This document shows positions 12,691-26,678 of a stretch of 64,000 nucleotides of DNA, in pieces (the stretch's first letter is position 1; each line of letters opens with the position of its first letter). The DNA is from Arachis hypogaea (lineage: Eukaryota; Streptophyta; Magnoliopsida; Fabales; Fabaceae). Position numbers and translations under genes: made by a program. Under the pieces are notes generated by a model that worked only from the letters and a program-made list of their open reading frames with translations, ran no database searches and was not told the origin of the DNA. The stretch spans positions 41,602,425 to 41,666,424 of the forward strand of contig NC_092048.1 of assembly GCF_003086295.3 (NCBI RefSeq). Direction: 5' to 3'.

Positions 12691-13036
12691 GAGAAAAGGA
12701 TAAATAAGTCTTTGATTTTTGGCCCGCGAACATTTAAATCTTTAATGATTTGAAAATACATTTAAGTTCCTGACCTTCTCAAAACCTGGACACATCGATC
12801 CCTCTCTTCACTTGGGTCTAGCAAACCCAACAAAAAAATCAAGCATGACTTCCGTTGTACTGTCCTAGCCGATATATGGATGCACACGTGGGAGAGTTTT
12901 TAAAATAGGACAGATTAGACCCAGGGATCGATATGTCCAGATTTTGAGAAAGTCAGAGACTTAAATGTATTTTCAAATCCTCAAGGATATAAATGTCCGC
13001 GGACCAAAAGGTCATGGACCTATTTGTCTTTTTCTC
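12691..13036. mobile_element. MULE-type MITE with 9-bp target duplication
   Basis: This is a 346-bp element with long inverted arms. The left end GAGAAAAGGATAAATA is matched by the complement of TATTTGTCTTTTTCTC at the right. Both flanks are TATTCTATG (12682-12690 and 13037-13045), a perfect 9-bp duplication. It has no coding capacity. The arms cover most of its length, so it could fold as a hairpin. Confidence 0.88.
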
Positions 13037-13434
13037 TATTCTATGAGTTTTGTAGAGAGTTCTGAGATGAACACGTGGCCGCTGACGGCTCGTCAATCGA
13101 AGCTCCGGATTAAAAGGTATGGCAACTTGAAATTTGAGTGAGGGTTTTGTGTTCTTGATTTTGCTCCCCTACCCCAATTCAGCGTGCTCTCTTAATGATG
13201 AAGAGAGGTGTGGCTGAAACCAAGTAAGTGAGGCTGAATGGGTTGGCCCTTGGGTCTGTTATGGATCTGGTTTGCTCAGTTTGGCCCAATTTTGTGCCAA
13301 ATTCTTTAAAATTAGTGTCGAAATTCATATTTTAATTTTTTCTATCTCATTAAACTATAAAATTTAAGTTTTTATTTTTTAAATAATAATTAATTTATTG
13401 ACTAATTATCCATTAATTTTGCGGGTTTTACACG

Positions 13435-13660
13435 ATTAATTTTCTATTTTGTTTAATACTAATTTAATATAAATTTTGATATCAAAATAATAAAAATTTA
13501 ATATAATTAATTAAATAATAATAATTTTAAAAGTATTTATATGGTACAGTTAGATTTATTATGGGATCAATCTGATGATAAAATTTATTTATTTTTCAAT
13601 AATTCTCTATTATCGTCAAATTTAAATCTAATATTAACGCCAATCCAATTCGTCAATCCT
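13435..13660 (+). repeat. Direct repeat, left copy
   Basis: About 226 bases beginning ATTAATTTTCTATTTTGTTT and ending GTCAATCCT are repeated with a few substitutions at 15064-15290. The two copies bracket the CACTA-like repeat copy 2. They could be LTRs of a very small element or a tandem duplication. Confidence 0.8.
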
Positions 13661-13754
13661 TAAAATGCGACAAAAATATTCAAAAAGAATATTCTTTTTT
13701 TGTAAGTGACAAATGACTTTTGTATTTAACAAACTGTTTATGCATTTGATTCAA

Positions 13755-15063
13755 AATTTTATAGAAATGTTTAGATAACTGTTTAAAAAATACACACAAA
13801 ATATGGAATAAAAATTTGATCTCTATATTTTATTTTATGTTTTAAAACTATTATTAGTTGTTGACAAAAAATATATACTTAACGAAAAATTACCAAATTT
13901 TAAGGATAAAAATATCTCATTTTTCTAATCAAACATGCAAAAAAAAAAAACGCATCAAAATTTAATTTCTAAAGTATTTTTGAGAGTAATATTTATTGTT
14001 GGGAATTTTGGTCACATTTTTAAATTATTTAAGGGTATTTTTGTCGATAACAAAATTCAAGTGCATTTTTGTCAATGACAAAATTATTCGAGTACGTTTT
14101 TGGTGATTTTTATTTTTTAACTAATATTAAACTAATCGGATTGGTTCAAATTCTGCGATCCTATAACAATATCTGAACCAATTAAGGTTGGGTTTGATCG
14201 GATCTAACCCGATTTTACCCGATTACCTATCGAGTCCAAAATTAATATAATCGAATTGGATCGGTTTTAGATGGGTAATTGAATTACCTGTACTTGTGAA
14301 CACCCTTAGCATATTCCCTTTACTAGAGACTAGCTTCCTCTCTTCTCTCTCAACCCTAGCCACCCCCTCTCCTTCGGTCACCTCTCTAACCAATGATAGT
14401 TTTATCGAGAGTCTAACCGACGCTATAAACATTGATAAAACCATTGGTAAATATGCTATTCTTGTAGTGCTTTCTTTGATCATCATAATTGAATGCCGCA
14501 ATCTTGAATTTTTTTACTTAACAAAATTAGGGTTAATGATAACATGTATAACTTAATCTTTTTGTGTCTAACACAAGTTTCATGCCATATATTTTTTTGT
14601 TACATATTTATAATAGAGGTTGAGCATTCTATTAATGTTGGTTGTTGCAACATTGTTAAATAAATTTTTGTTGCTTAATTGATACAAATTTAAGATTGTG
14701 CTTATTATTTCTTTTGGATCAATGGAGAAGTTTCGTTCGAATACTTATGGAGCTGCCTTATTTGATGTTTGGGATTGAGATTAGTTTTTTTAACTATATT
14801 TTAAATTTTTTGAGTTGTTTTGTATTTTATGTTTGATTTAATTTTTCTATAATAGATTTGTAGGATAGAAGTGGGAGAATGATATCTAGTAACTCTTTCT
14901 CGATTTTTTATTCGGTAAAATTTTCAAAATAATAAGAAGATAACACATTAGAATATATGATTGAGATTGGATGTTTAATTGAATGTTTGCATGAAATTGT
15001 TATTTAAATTGATAATTTATTGATATTATTAATATTTTAATTTATTGATCTAATAAAAATACT
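13755..15063 (+). mobile_element. Repeat copy 2 with CACTA-like end (empty MULE site)
   Basis: It is collinear with 2123-2361 plus 4268-5343 and lacks the 1.9-kb MULE. The join reads AATATTTATTGTTGGG, the expected pre-insertion sequence. The CACTA-like end TTCTTGTAGTG finishes at 14469. An open frame around 14296-14556 has no ATG at its start and no conserved motif. Confidence 0.7.
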
Positions 15064-15290
15064 ATTAATTTTCTATTTTGTTTAATACTAATTTAATATA
15101 AATTTTGATATCAAGATAATAAAAATTTAATATAATTAATTAAAAAATAATAATTTTAAAAGTGCATATATGGTACAGTTAGATTTAGTGTGGTATCAAT
15201 TCGATGATAAAATTTATTTACTTTTTCAATAATTCTCTATTATCGTCAGATTTAAATCTAATACTAACGTCAATCCAATTTGTCAATCCT
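15064..15290 (+). repeat. Direct repeat, right copy
   Basis: This is the partner of 13435-13660, with roughly a dozen scattered differences. Confidence 0.8.
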
Positions 15291-15390
15291 AGAGTTTTTT
15301 AGCACCAATTATTTAATTCAATAGTAATAGTTAATCCAACGGTAACAAACGAGTTTCTTGTAGTAACACATATGAAGTGAGAGGGGTCTT

Positions 15391-15392
<2 letters not shown>

Positions 15393-15469
<77 letters not shown>
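15393..15469. repeat. (TAA)n microsatellite
   Basis: About 25 TAA units. The poly-Asn and poly-Leu frames across it are artefacts. Confidence 0.97.
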
Positions 15470-15472
<3 letters not shown>

Positions 15473-15671
15473 GGTGTATAGTTTTAAGGGATCAAGCCAA
15501 AATAAGAAACGAAGAATGAGAGATATATGCCATCTTTGTGAAAAGGGAAAGTACGAAGAGCTAATGGAATATTTGTACAATGTGTACAATGGGAATTTAG
15601 GGAGTATTAGAGATATAACCATTAGTGTTACCTTTTTCTATCAGCTGAAATTTTTGGGATGATTGGTATTA

Positions 15672-15730
15672 TGATATGGTATTAGAGCGTTAGATCCGAA
15701 AGGTCAAGAGTTCGATTTTTGGTGAATTCC
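15672..15730 (+). mobile_element. Possible tRNA-derived SINE or primer-site remnant
   Basis: ATGGTATTAGAGCG is followed about 20 bases later by GGTCAAGAGTTCGAT. The spacing and sequence resemble pol III A and B boxes. The first part also resembles an initiator-Met primer site with one change, so an LTR origin is possible. No target duplication was identified. Confidence 0.35.
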
Positions 15731-15959
15731 AAAATTAATTTAAGCTTTTGAAAAGATATTTATTATCCCTAGTACTCAGATGGTTATTCTAGATAGTGGG
15801 ACTCGAAAGAAAAAATATACCTACATTTCTTTGGGGGTCTGTCTTTAGTAAGCTCAAGCCTTTTGAGCTTTTCTAATAAGCACAAAATATAAATTAGAAA
15901 TATACCCCACATAGGGATTTAATAGTAATAATAATTTTTTTATGTTTTAATTAACAAAA

Positions 15960-16246
15960 CCCTTAATCCAAATTCAGCCCCACCCCAAACTCACCATACG
16001 GTACCCTAATCCCCAATTCCTTTCCTCCCTGTTTACTCACCCGTCGCCGCCATCTACTCTACTCTCCGCTGGTCTCAGCATTCGCCGTTGCCCTTCAGCC
16101 GAGCCGTCGCCATTGCCGTCCAATCCATCTTCCAGCGTCGTTTGTAGGCCCTCCCTCCCCGTCTCCTCTTCTCTCTTCTCTCGTCGAGTGGTTGTCAGCG
16201 GTGTGGTGCTCTATCCCCCCCTGCATCCTCCACTTCCAGAGTAACA
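15960..16246 (+). promoter_or_regulatory. Pyrimidine- and CG-rich leader of the FRS gene
   Basis: The stretch just upstream of the first exon changes from AT-rich to C- and CG-rich (CCGTCGCCGCC, CTCTCTTCTC), as in plant 5' leaders. No clear TATA box can be assigned. Its role as a leader is inferred from its position before the ATG at 16247. Confidence 0.4.
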
Positions 16247-19200
16247 ATGGAGCCTCAGACTCAGGTATGAAGTTACTTCATTGATTTAATTTTCTTTTTG
16301 TTCCTTTTATCTTCTTGTTGTATTCCTCCACTCCCTTGTATGAATCTGTTGTATTGCTTCCTTTCGTTGATTTCATTCAATTTTTTTGTTCTATTTATTT
16401 GTTCTGATTCAGGGATTGTAGGCTATATTTGTTCTGTTTTGTGCTACAAGTATGTTGGTGTAGCTAAGATTCATGCCAATTTAGTAATCATATGTAGCAA
16501 TTGTAATTCTCTATTATTATTCTATTGGTATCTAACATAGTGAGGCATGAGGCTTCATGGATTTTACAAACAATGGTATGGGAATGGATGTGGATGCGTA
16601 AGAAGTAAATTTCTCGGTTCTTACTTTTAAGTGATGTAACAAACTCTGATGTTCTGATTTTTAGTTAACCTGTTCTTATATTCTGTCTTTGAGTAACCAA
16701 TGTTTAGTTAGTTATGCAATTTGCATTAAAAGAAGAATGCCAAACTATTTATAGATGATTCTTTTTTAATGAAATGAGTAAAAGAAAATAGTTAATCTAG
16801 ATCATGATTTTTTTTATGCCAAACTATTTATAGAAGTATTGAACAAGTTATGAGTTCTAGCTATTTGATGTTGTGTTTTTCTTTCATTACTTTTGGAGGC
16901 TACAACAGCGGAGTTGTTGAGTTTAGATTGAAAATTGCTCTACTGTTTGTTTACATTTATGGTTCTATTATGAGTTTAACAACTGACTCAAGGAAACCTT
17001 TGAATGCTTGTTGACTAGTGTTACATTATGTTTGAGAACATGTGCGGTAGTGAAATGAAATGACTATGTCACTGTGAAATAAGAAAAATTACCTAAATTC
17101 TGATACATGATTATATATCATATTTATTAGGCACATGCATATATATGCCCTTGGCTTTTAATTTGGATTTCAGTGGTATCATTTTGCTTAAAGCTTATTA
17201 TGAACTGTTGCATTTTATTGGTTGACTAAGCAAGTGCCTGTAAAGTGAGTGTTTTAGATTTGAGTAATGTTAGAAAATCAACTAATTTTTTTAAAATTAT
17301 TTTAAATTTTAAAGAAACAGCTTCTTTCACAGCAGTGCAAAATTAAGCAAATTACTTATTACAAATTAATTTTCCTACACTTTTTAGCAGTTTCTGAAGA
17401 GTATTACATCCGTTAAGATTTGAAGTTTGCCAATTAAGCAAATTAGTTATTGCAAAAGGCAACTTCTTTAGCTCATGATTGAAAGACAGGTTAAGGTACC
17501 TTAGATGTAGCAATTCAGCTGCTTTCAATGGAAGCTCTTTTATTACGCAAGAGCTTAAGTGTTGTTTGGATTGATACCCTTTCAAGAAGGCAACTTCTTT
17601 AGCTCTTTCAATTAAGCAAATTAGTTATTGCTATCAATGCACTTTTCGTGACAGGTTAAGGTACCTTATTTGATAAGTGTTGTTTGGATTGATACCCTTT
17701 CATGTTTGTTTTAAGATTAGCCATGAATATTTATGCTAAGGGAGGGAGATAGATAATGTACTTTAAATAGGTAGAGCTTCTAAGGTGTAATTTGAAAAAT
17801 AATAAAGTTTGTTTTACACCCTTCTTAGGCAGTATACGATAAAATAATATTGTATGATATAGTGTCTGTAATTTAAGAAAATATAATATTTCTTATGATT
17901 AGTTGTATAATTCTTCTCCATCCATTCTATTAAACCAGAAGCAAAGTTGATATGAACCCTATTAATCAAATACTAGATATTTTCCCTATTAAGAGTGTGA
18001 TTGGTTGTAGGGTCAAACCTACTGTAAAAAACCACCTAAGTATTAGGTAAATTCTTAATTTATGGTTAAAGAAAATCTCTGCTGCTTGGATTTGTAATTG
18101 TCATGTAGTTGTGTAATAATCTTTGCAACTTGCATGTACTTAAGTGCATGTTTTGTTGTCACAGGGAAGTGAATGCCACCTATTGCCAACTAAAAAAATT
18201 AATTAAATAAATAAAACTTGGTTAGAAATCATTATCTGTTGGGAGTTTCATTTTATGAATATTGATCTCTCACGCAATATGAGTTTTGTGGGTTAGGAAG
18301 TATAGTTATGTCAAATGTTCTAATAATCTTGATTCATTGTTCTCTTGCCTAACAAGATTAAATAACTAAAATAATTATTGGTTGTGTCTATCTCTTGTTT
18401 AACTTGAAATGATCATGTAAAAATGCTGTATCGTAATCTCTCTTGTTCACAGTATTGGTTTGGTTTCATAAACCATAAAACTGGTTCTGAAGTGGATCCA
18501 GTTTGGATTTATAAAAATCCAAACCATGCCCACCCCTATATGAATCTATATAATTGATCTTAATCACCAAAATATGAGACGAGATAGAGTTTAAGCTGCC
18601 ATAAGAAAATTCAGAAATTAGTATTGTGATTCTTTTTGAAAATTCAATGGTTTTTGGTTAATTGTTTAAGCTGCCCACCCCTAATTTATGCTTTTTTTTG
18701 GGTAATTAACGTTAGTCACTATAAATTGCAGGAAGTATCAAATAGTCAAAGACACACAAGTGATCAAAATGTGCCTAATGTTAGTGATCAAGTGGATGAA
18801 GACGTAACTTCTGATGCGGTGGATATGGATCAATATCGCATAAACTCTTGGGAAGATATTGGTAAGATTAATTTTTCAAGTCTATCTATGAAAAATATTT
18901 GTCAATTGCACTTTGCTGATCTTGGCTTGGCATTCGAATTTTATAATTCATATGCCAAGACGAGGGGCTTCAGTGTGCGAAAGAGTAGGAGTAGAATAGT
19001 TGATGGAAAAGTTAGAGAAAAAGCATATGTTTGTTCCTGTGAAGGGTATAGATTAGAAAAATGGAACCATATGAAAAATCGAGTTAGGGAGCCAAAATCA
19101 GAGACAAGATGTGGTTGTATGAGTAAACTTCATGTTTTCTTCGATGCGGTAACTGAGAGTTGGGTAGTGAGAGATTTTTGTGATGAACACAACCATGATC

Positions 19201-19881
19201 TTGTTGTTCCAAAGTTAGCAAGAATGTTAAGATCTCACAAGAAAATGACTGAGCCTGACATTAGTCAAATGAACCATATGAAAGAGGTGGGGATCAGCAT
19301 ACCAAACATATTTGGGTCATTGGCTAGCCAGTGTGGTGGGTACGAAAACGTTAATTTTTCAATTAAGGATATGCACAATCAAGTTGCGAAGCAAAGAAGA
19401 CAATTACCTGATGATTTAACATCTGCAATGGCTTACCTGGAAACGCTAGCAGCAAGGGATCGAAACTTGTTCTATAGTATTGAAAAGGGCAGAGAAGGAG
19501 TGTTTCGACAAATTTTTTGGTGTGATGGCCGGTGTCAGTTGGATTACGATCTGTTCGGGGATGTGCTAGCATTTGACGCCACATATAAGAAGAATAGATA
19601 CAGATTGCCGGTGGTAATATTCTCGGGAATTAACCACCATAATCAAACCGTTGTATTTGGTGCTGCGATAGTTTCGAATGAGAGGAAAAAGCACTTATGT
19701 GTGGTTACTAAAACAGCTTCTCATAGCAATGAAGGGAAAGATACCGACTTCAGTAATTACGGATGGTCATCAATCGATGGCTATCGCTATTCAGGAGGTG
19801 TTTCCGAATGCACATCATAGGTTATGTGCATGGCACTTGATGCGTAATGCAACAAGCAATATAATTCACTTTGATGCTTAA
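16247..19881 (+). pseudogene. FAR1-related sequence (FRS) transcription factor, broken
   Basis: FRS proteins are transcription factors derived from MULE transposases; FHY3 and FAR1 act in phytochrome A signalling. Exon 1 (16247-16264) encodes MEPQTQ before GTATGA. Exon 2 starts at 18732 after TTGCAG, in the same phase, leaving a 2467-base intron. Exon 2 holds a FAR1 DNA-binding domain (AFEFYNSYAKTRGFSVRKS, CSCEGYR, RCGCM, DEHNHDL, about residues 65-160), then the MULE transposase-like domain (LAFDATYKKNRY about 285; SVITDG about 348). The frame shifts in an A5 run at 19686-19690; matching sequence continues in another frame (TYVWLLKQLL, HHRLCAWHLMRNATS) to a stop at 19879. Length is about 390 residues against 550-850 usual. 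The third catalytic-site region and SWIM zinc finger are missing. Confidence 0.82.
17352..17585 (-). pseudogene. NBS-LRR leucine-rich repeat relic
   Basis: The antisense frame within the FRS intron reads IKELPLKAAELLHLRYLNLS, then ELKKLPFAITNLLNWQTSNL and NGCNTLQKLLKSVGKL. This matches the LRR block of plant NBS-LRR resistance proteins (IxxLPxxxxxLxHLRYLNLS...LPxxIxxLxNLQTLxLxxC). There is no ATG start, no NB-ARC domain and only about three repeats, so it is a small relic. The neighbouring 17600-17700 repeats parts of the same sequence (TGTTTGGATTGATACCCTTT twice; GACAGGTTAAGGTACCTTA twice), a partial tandem duplication. Confidence 0.7.
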
Positions 19882-20734
19882 TTAAAGGCTTTTGCTGATA
19901 CAATTCATAGGTTCATGCAGGAATAAGTGATCATGAAAACATGAGAATATGTTCCACATTGTAGCATTAAAAGTTGTCAGCTAAAGCTGTGAGACATCTT
20001 AGTAGGAAAACTTATTGCTTGAGATTAGTTTACTTGTCAAGCAGATCAAGTCCTGGTGCAGAAGTTAAAATTCATTTCACTTCCTGTAAAGTATATTAGA
20101 TGTACCTCTCTACTGTTAAGGATGTACCTCTCTTTGTTTAGTTAATTTTATAGAAAGATGAAACTACAGAAAATTAAAAACTCTCAATTGGACATGCATG
20201 CTTCTTTAATAATATAATTACGAAAAATGAAATTATGCACATTGTAACGTGCATAAGAATTAAGACTAAGATGAGGTACTCATACATCTTGTGATATAAT
20301 AAGTTCTTAGTCTATGAAATTAAGGAAGTGTACAACACATACTTTATATTTATCTATTTGGTCATGACTACTGCATGTGTGGAAGCTTCTCTTTTTTCCC
20401 ATGGTCATAGTCAAAATAAGCAAAGCACTGGAAAACAGGGAACTAGTGAAGGAATAATACTATAATGGAGTGAATGGAAGCCAGAGGGCATTATAATGAA
20501 GAACATCATTTTCAAAATTTTTAGCTGTTATTGAATCAAAACCTATGATATTATGCAAATGGAGCATCTATTAATGACCACCAGCCTGTCTTGGTATAGT
20601 ACAGTGCTGTCAACCGTGGGATTGGGATTTACCACAGCAATATGGTTATATATATGAATTAAGAACTTTAAGATCCTGAAATTTTTAAATGGTCATTGGT
20701 TACAAGGAAAGAAAATAAAACATGGTAATAAAAT
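19882..20734. other. Intergenic, no feature seen
   Basis: AT-rich sequence lies between the FRS pseudogene and the left katanin copy. I see no coding match, repeat or element boundary. Confidence 0.5.
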
Positions 20735-23349
<2,615 letters not shown>

Positions 23350-23991
23350 ATGTAGTTATGGCTAATAATATTTTTTGTTGTTAATAAATATACATTAATA
23401 ACAAAGATAATTTAATACATATTTAAAAAGTTAAACTATCTAAATAAGTTTATGCATATTTGGAATGCACTGCATTTAAAATATGTTTAATTTAAAAAAT
23501 AAATAGTTTTTAGATACATTTAAAATCAATGTATTTAGATCTGTTTCATATTTCGAATATAGTGTATCTAAAATATATAAATAATTCTTTTATACCTATT
23601 GTATTTAAGATGTGCTTCAAATTTTAAATAGATAAATATTTCAAAAATTATCCATATTAATAAAGAAAAGATTTATTTTTATATAAAAAAATCCTTATTA
23701 GAATAGGGAGTGATAATATATTCTTTTATTTGATTATTGAGGGGAAATAATAAATGCATACAGAAAGTTATTCTATCACTATTCATTACCTTTAATGTAA
23801 AATAGTAAAACGACAAGTAGCATTTAGCTTGAACAGAGACAACATATAGGAATAGGCCAGGCTAATTGCAACCCTGTAATCATGAAACGACGGTTTATGG
23901 TTCATTAAAAGTTTAAAACTGGTCATTTCTGTTTGGTACAAATAGGCTTATAGGCGGTTAGTTATCTAGAGAAAAAAAAAAAGGGAAAAGA

Positions 23992-24009
23992 GGGGGGGGG
24001 GGGGGGGGG
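23992..24009 (+). repeat. G18 homopolymer
   Basis: Eighteen consecutive G follow an A-rich tract. Such runs are uncommon in AT-rich plant intergenic DNA and could form a quadruplex. The exact length is the least reliable base call here. Confidence 0.8.
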
Positions 24010-24080
24010 AGATAGAGATAACAGAGTTGTGTCTACTAATAAAAATTTTTTAAATAGAGTCGCACATATATTATTTCTTT

Positions 24081-24169
24081 TTTTTTTTATTAAAAATAGG
24101 AGACTCGAATCCGCAACCTCTTAATTGAGTATGGAGAGATTATATCATTTGAATTATAACTCATTGGCT
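24081..24169 (-). mobile_element. Short tRNA-derived SINE with 18-bp target duplication
   Basis: On the minus strand the element starts GAGCCAATGAGTTATAATTC, has an A-box-like TTCAAATGATA and a B-box-like GGTTGCGGATTCGAGTC, and ends in an A-rich tail. It is flanked by CACATATATTATTTCTTT at 24063-24080 and again at 24170-24187, a perfect 18-bp duplication. The B box and the long duplication support a SINE moved by LINE machinery. Confidence 0.82.
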
Positions 24170-25446
24170 CACATATATTATTTCTTTCTCTATATTAATA
24201 TTGATTATACATAATATAAAATAATAAGAAAAAGAAAGTCCAATTAAATATAATATACCATTAATTTAATTTTGTGGTTAAAAATCAAATTATGTATAGA
24301 ATTTTTCTTTCACGGAGAATAAATAATAGAACTTCTCTCTACTAATTTGGTCTAGGCAATTTTTTTGGAATTTTGGGGAAATCATAAGTAATAGTAATAA
24401 TAGACTAATAGATAAGTAGATAGCAGAGGCCACATGGGTTTTTACTCACAATAATAAAGGTCAAAGTAGGCCATGCAATTTTACAAGAACCTCTTATTTC
24501 ACCCGCAAGGACGAGTGAAAGTTAGCATGCATTATTCTTTAACTAACTAGATTGGATTGCAATTTATAAAAAGGTGTACTTTAAATTAAAAATCTTTAAA
24601 AGTATTCACTTTTTTAATGATAGATTTGCCTTCTAAATCAATTCTTTTGTAGATTTGGAATGAATTTTGTTCTTTAATCATTTTATTTGCATATATTTTT
24701 TTGTGTTTATTTTAAATGTTTTATATATTAGAGTTCATCTGTTAAATTAATTATTATACATTCATATATATTTACACATTTTTTTATTAAAGTAACTAAC
24801 TACTAAAATAATCATTTTTTTTCACATCATAATAATAAAATATTTTGTTTGTAAAAGAGTAATCTAACGTTTTACCTTCTACATGCTACATGCAAGAGAT
24901 CTAACATATTTGTTAGTACATCTATATTTAAATTAGAATAAATAGTTATTTTTTATCATAAAAATCCGAACGCTAAAAAAATGACCGTGAAAATTTAAAA
25001 TTAAAGTTATATCTATACAAGATAAATTTCATTCGATAAAAATAACCAATTATTAAATTTTTATTCATAATTCCATAAATATCTCTCTCATTTTTTCTTC
25101 CTTCTTCATCTTCTTTCCATAACCACCATCACTTATTCCCGCTGTAAAATCTATCATCTCACCAAATCTATTTCTCTACTCATATCTCTTTTCTAGATAG
25201 TTGTATCTTTTCACAACCACCACATCTACTCCCATCTTGCATGACTGTTAGCATAACTATAAAAGCATTATAAAATCTTTAACCTGTTTTTTGAACTCTT
25301 AATTATCGGAGCCTGATTCTTAGATTTCATTTTCACTTGTAACAAAACCAACTAACGATGCTCGTACACACTCTTCCAGCAACATAATTTCTTAAAGTAG
25401 TAGACAAAAACGAAAATGTTATTTCAATTTTCAATTAAGTACCTAA

Positions 25447-26416
25447 GGCAGCGTTTGGTTTATGTATTTTTTGAGACAGAGACACAAAAATATAGACATT
25501 AAAGATATGGACACAAATTATTAATGTCTATGTACTGTATTTGGTAAATATTGAACAAGACACAATAAAATTAAAAAAAATTCATATTATCCTTATAAAA
25601 CAAAAAAAAATCAGCCACCATTGCTACCACTATCATCCACCATCTCTACCACTATAGATTCATCATCACATACAATTCACCACAAAACAATCAACAAAAT
25701 TTTACAAGAATCAACAAGAATTTATATTTTCCAACAGAAAAACAAAAAAGGAGGAGAAGGTAATGAAAAGCAAACTGTGAAAAGAGAAGAACCAAGGTAG
25801 AGGAAGAGGTGGCAATGACAAACTCGAAGAGGAAGAGGGAGAGGCGGCCGTGGACATCGTGAAGAGGGAGGAAAGGCGACAGTCGCAAATCTGGACGAAG
25901 AAGGAGACGTAGCGGCAACTGCGGATCTAAACGAAGGAGGAGATGAGTGACGGCGTACGGATCTGGACGGAGGAGGAGACACAGCGGCAGCGCTCGGATC
26001 TGGACAAAGTGGGAGACACAGCGGCGGCGGCACGCGGATCTGGCAAAGGGGGAGATGCGGCGGCGGTAGTGGTGGATCTGGACGAAGAGATGCAACGCTG
26101 ATGGTGAATCTGGACGACGGGATGCGACAGTGGAAGGAGGGAGGAGGCAGGAAGGAGAACGGTCATGGTGGATGGAGAAGGAGAAAAAAAAAGAATTAGG
26201 ATTAAGAAATTAATAAGGGGTAAATGAGTAAAAAATTGTGTCTAATTGATTGTGTCTCTGTGTCTCAATATTTTGGAAGTACACTAAATACATGTATTTT
26301 GTGTATACTTGTATACTAACGTGTCCATAAAAAATTTGTGTCTCAACAAACAAACATAAGACATGTTTTAACATATCCATGTCTCTGTGTCTGTGTCTTT
26401 AAAACCAAACGCTACC
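25447..26416. mobile_element. PIF/Harbinger-like non-autonomous element
   Basis: The left end is GGCAGCGTTTGGTTT and the right end is the complement of GGTAGCGTTTGGTTT. Inside each are GAGACACAAA/TTTGTGTCTC blocks. TAA follows and precedes the termini (25444-25446 and 26417-26419), matching the 3-bp TWA duplication of PIF/Harbinger elements. The interior 25850-26170 is a GC-rich degenerate tandem array around GGATCTGGACGAAG. No transposase is present; the long low-complexity frames are not genes. Confidence 0.75.
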
Positions 26417-26678
26417 TAAAAGAGAAAAAATGAAAAATCTGAACTCAACTATCTACTATCATTGATAAAGCAAAACTCCTTGTTTGAATATGCAATGAAT
26501 TCTAATCCAAATTGATCCCTTCTCTATTGTAATTCTATCATATAAAAGTAAAAAAAAAATATATTAAAAAATAAAAATAAAAGAAGCTAAACATAGCATC
26601 AAGAAACTAGTCACAGAAAAAAACAAAAAGAGAAAAGAAAGAGCACACACAATAAAAAGAGCAAAGTAGGTTTTGCAT

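Larger units (their letters stand above)
10609..13432 (-). mobile_element. Ty3-type LTR, minus orientation, interrupted by a MITE
   Basis: Reading the minus strand from 13432, the sequence starts TGTAAAACCCGC, resembling the LTR start at 6465. It runs through AT-rich sequence, the CGCGTACG cluster at 11310-11450 and a tandem array to about 10609, where it abuts the 3' end of the plus-oriented LTR. The two LTR pieces therefore form an inverted arrangement. The stretch 11450-12690 holds only AT-rich LTR sequence. Confidence 0.55.
23350..25446. other. AT-rich spacer of the inverted duplication
   Basis: No coding match was seen. It contains a G18 run (23992-24009) and a SINE (24081-24169). Otherwise it is low-complexity AT-rich sequence. 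Confidence 0.5.

Noticed and set aside
25691..26166. Three overlapping Arg/Ser/Pro-rich frames on the minus strand
   Set aside because: They come from a degenerate minisatellite inside a PIF-like element. Frames overlap with no preferred one and no domain is visible.
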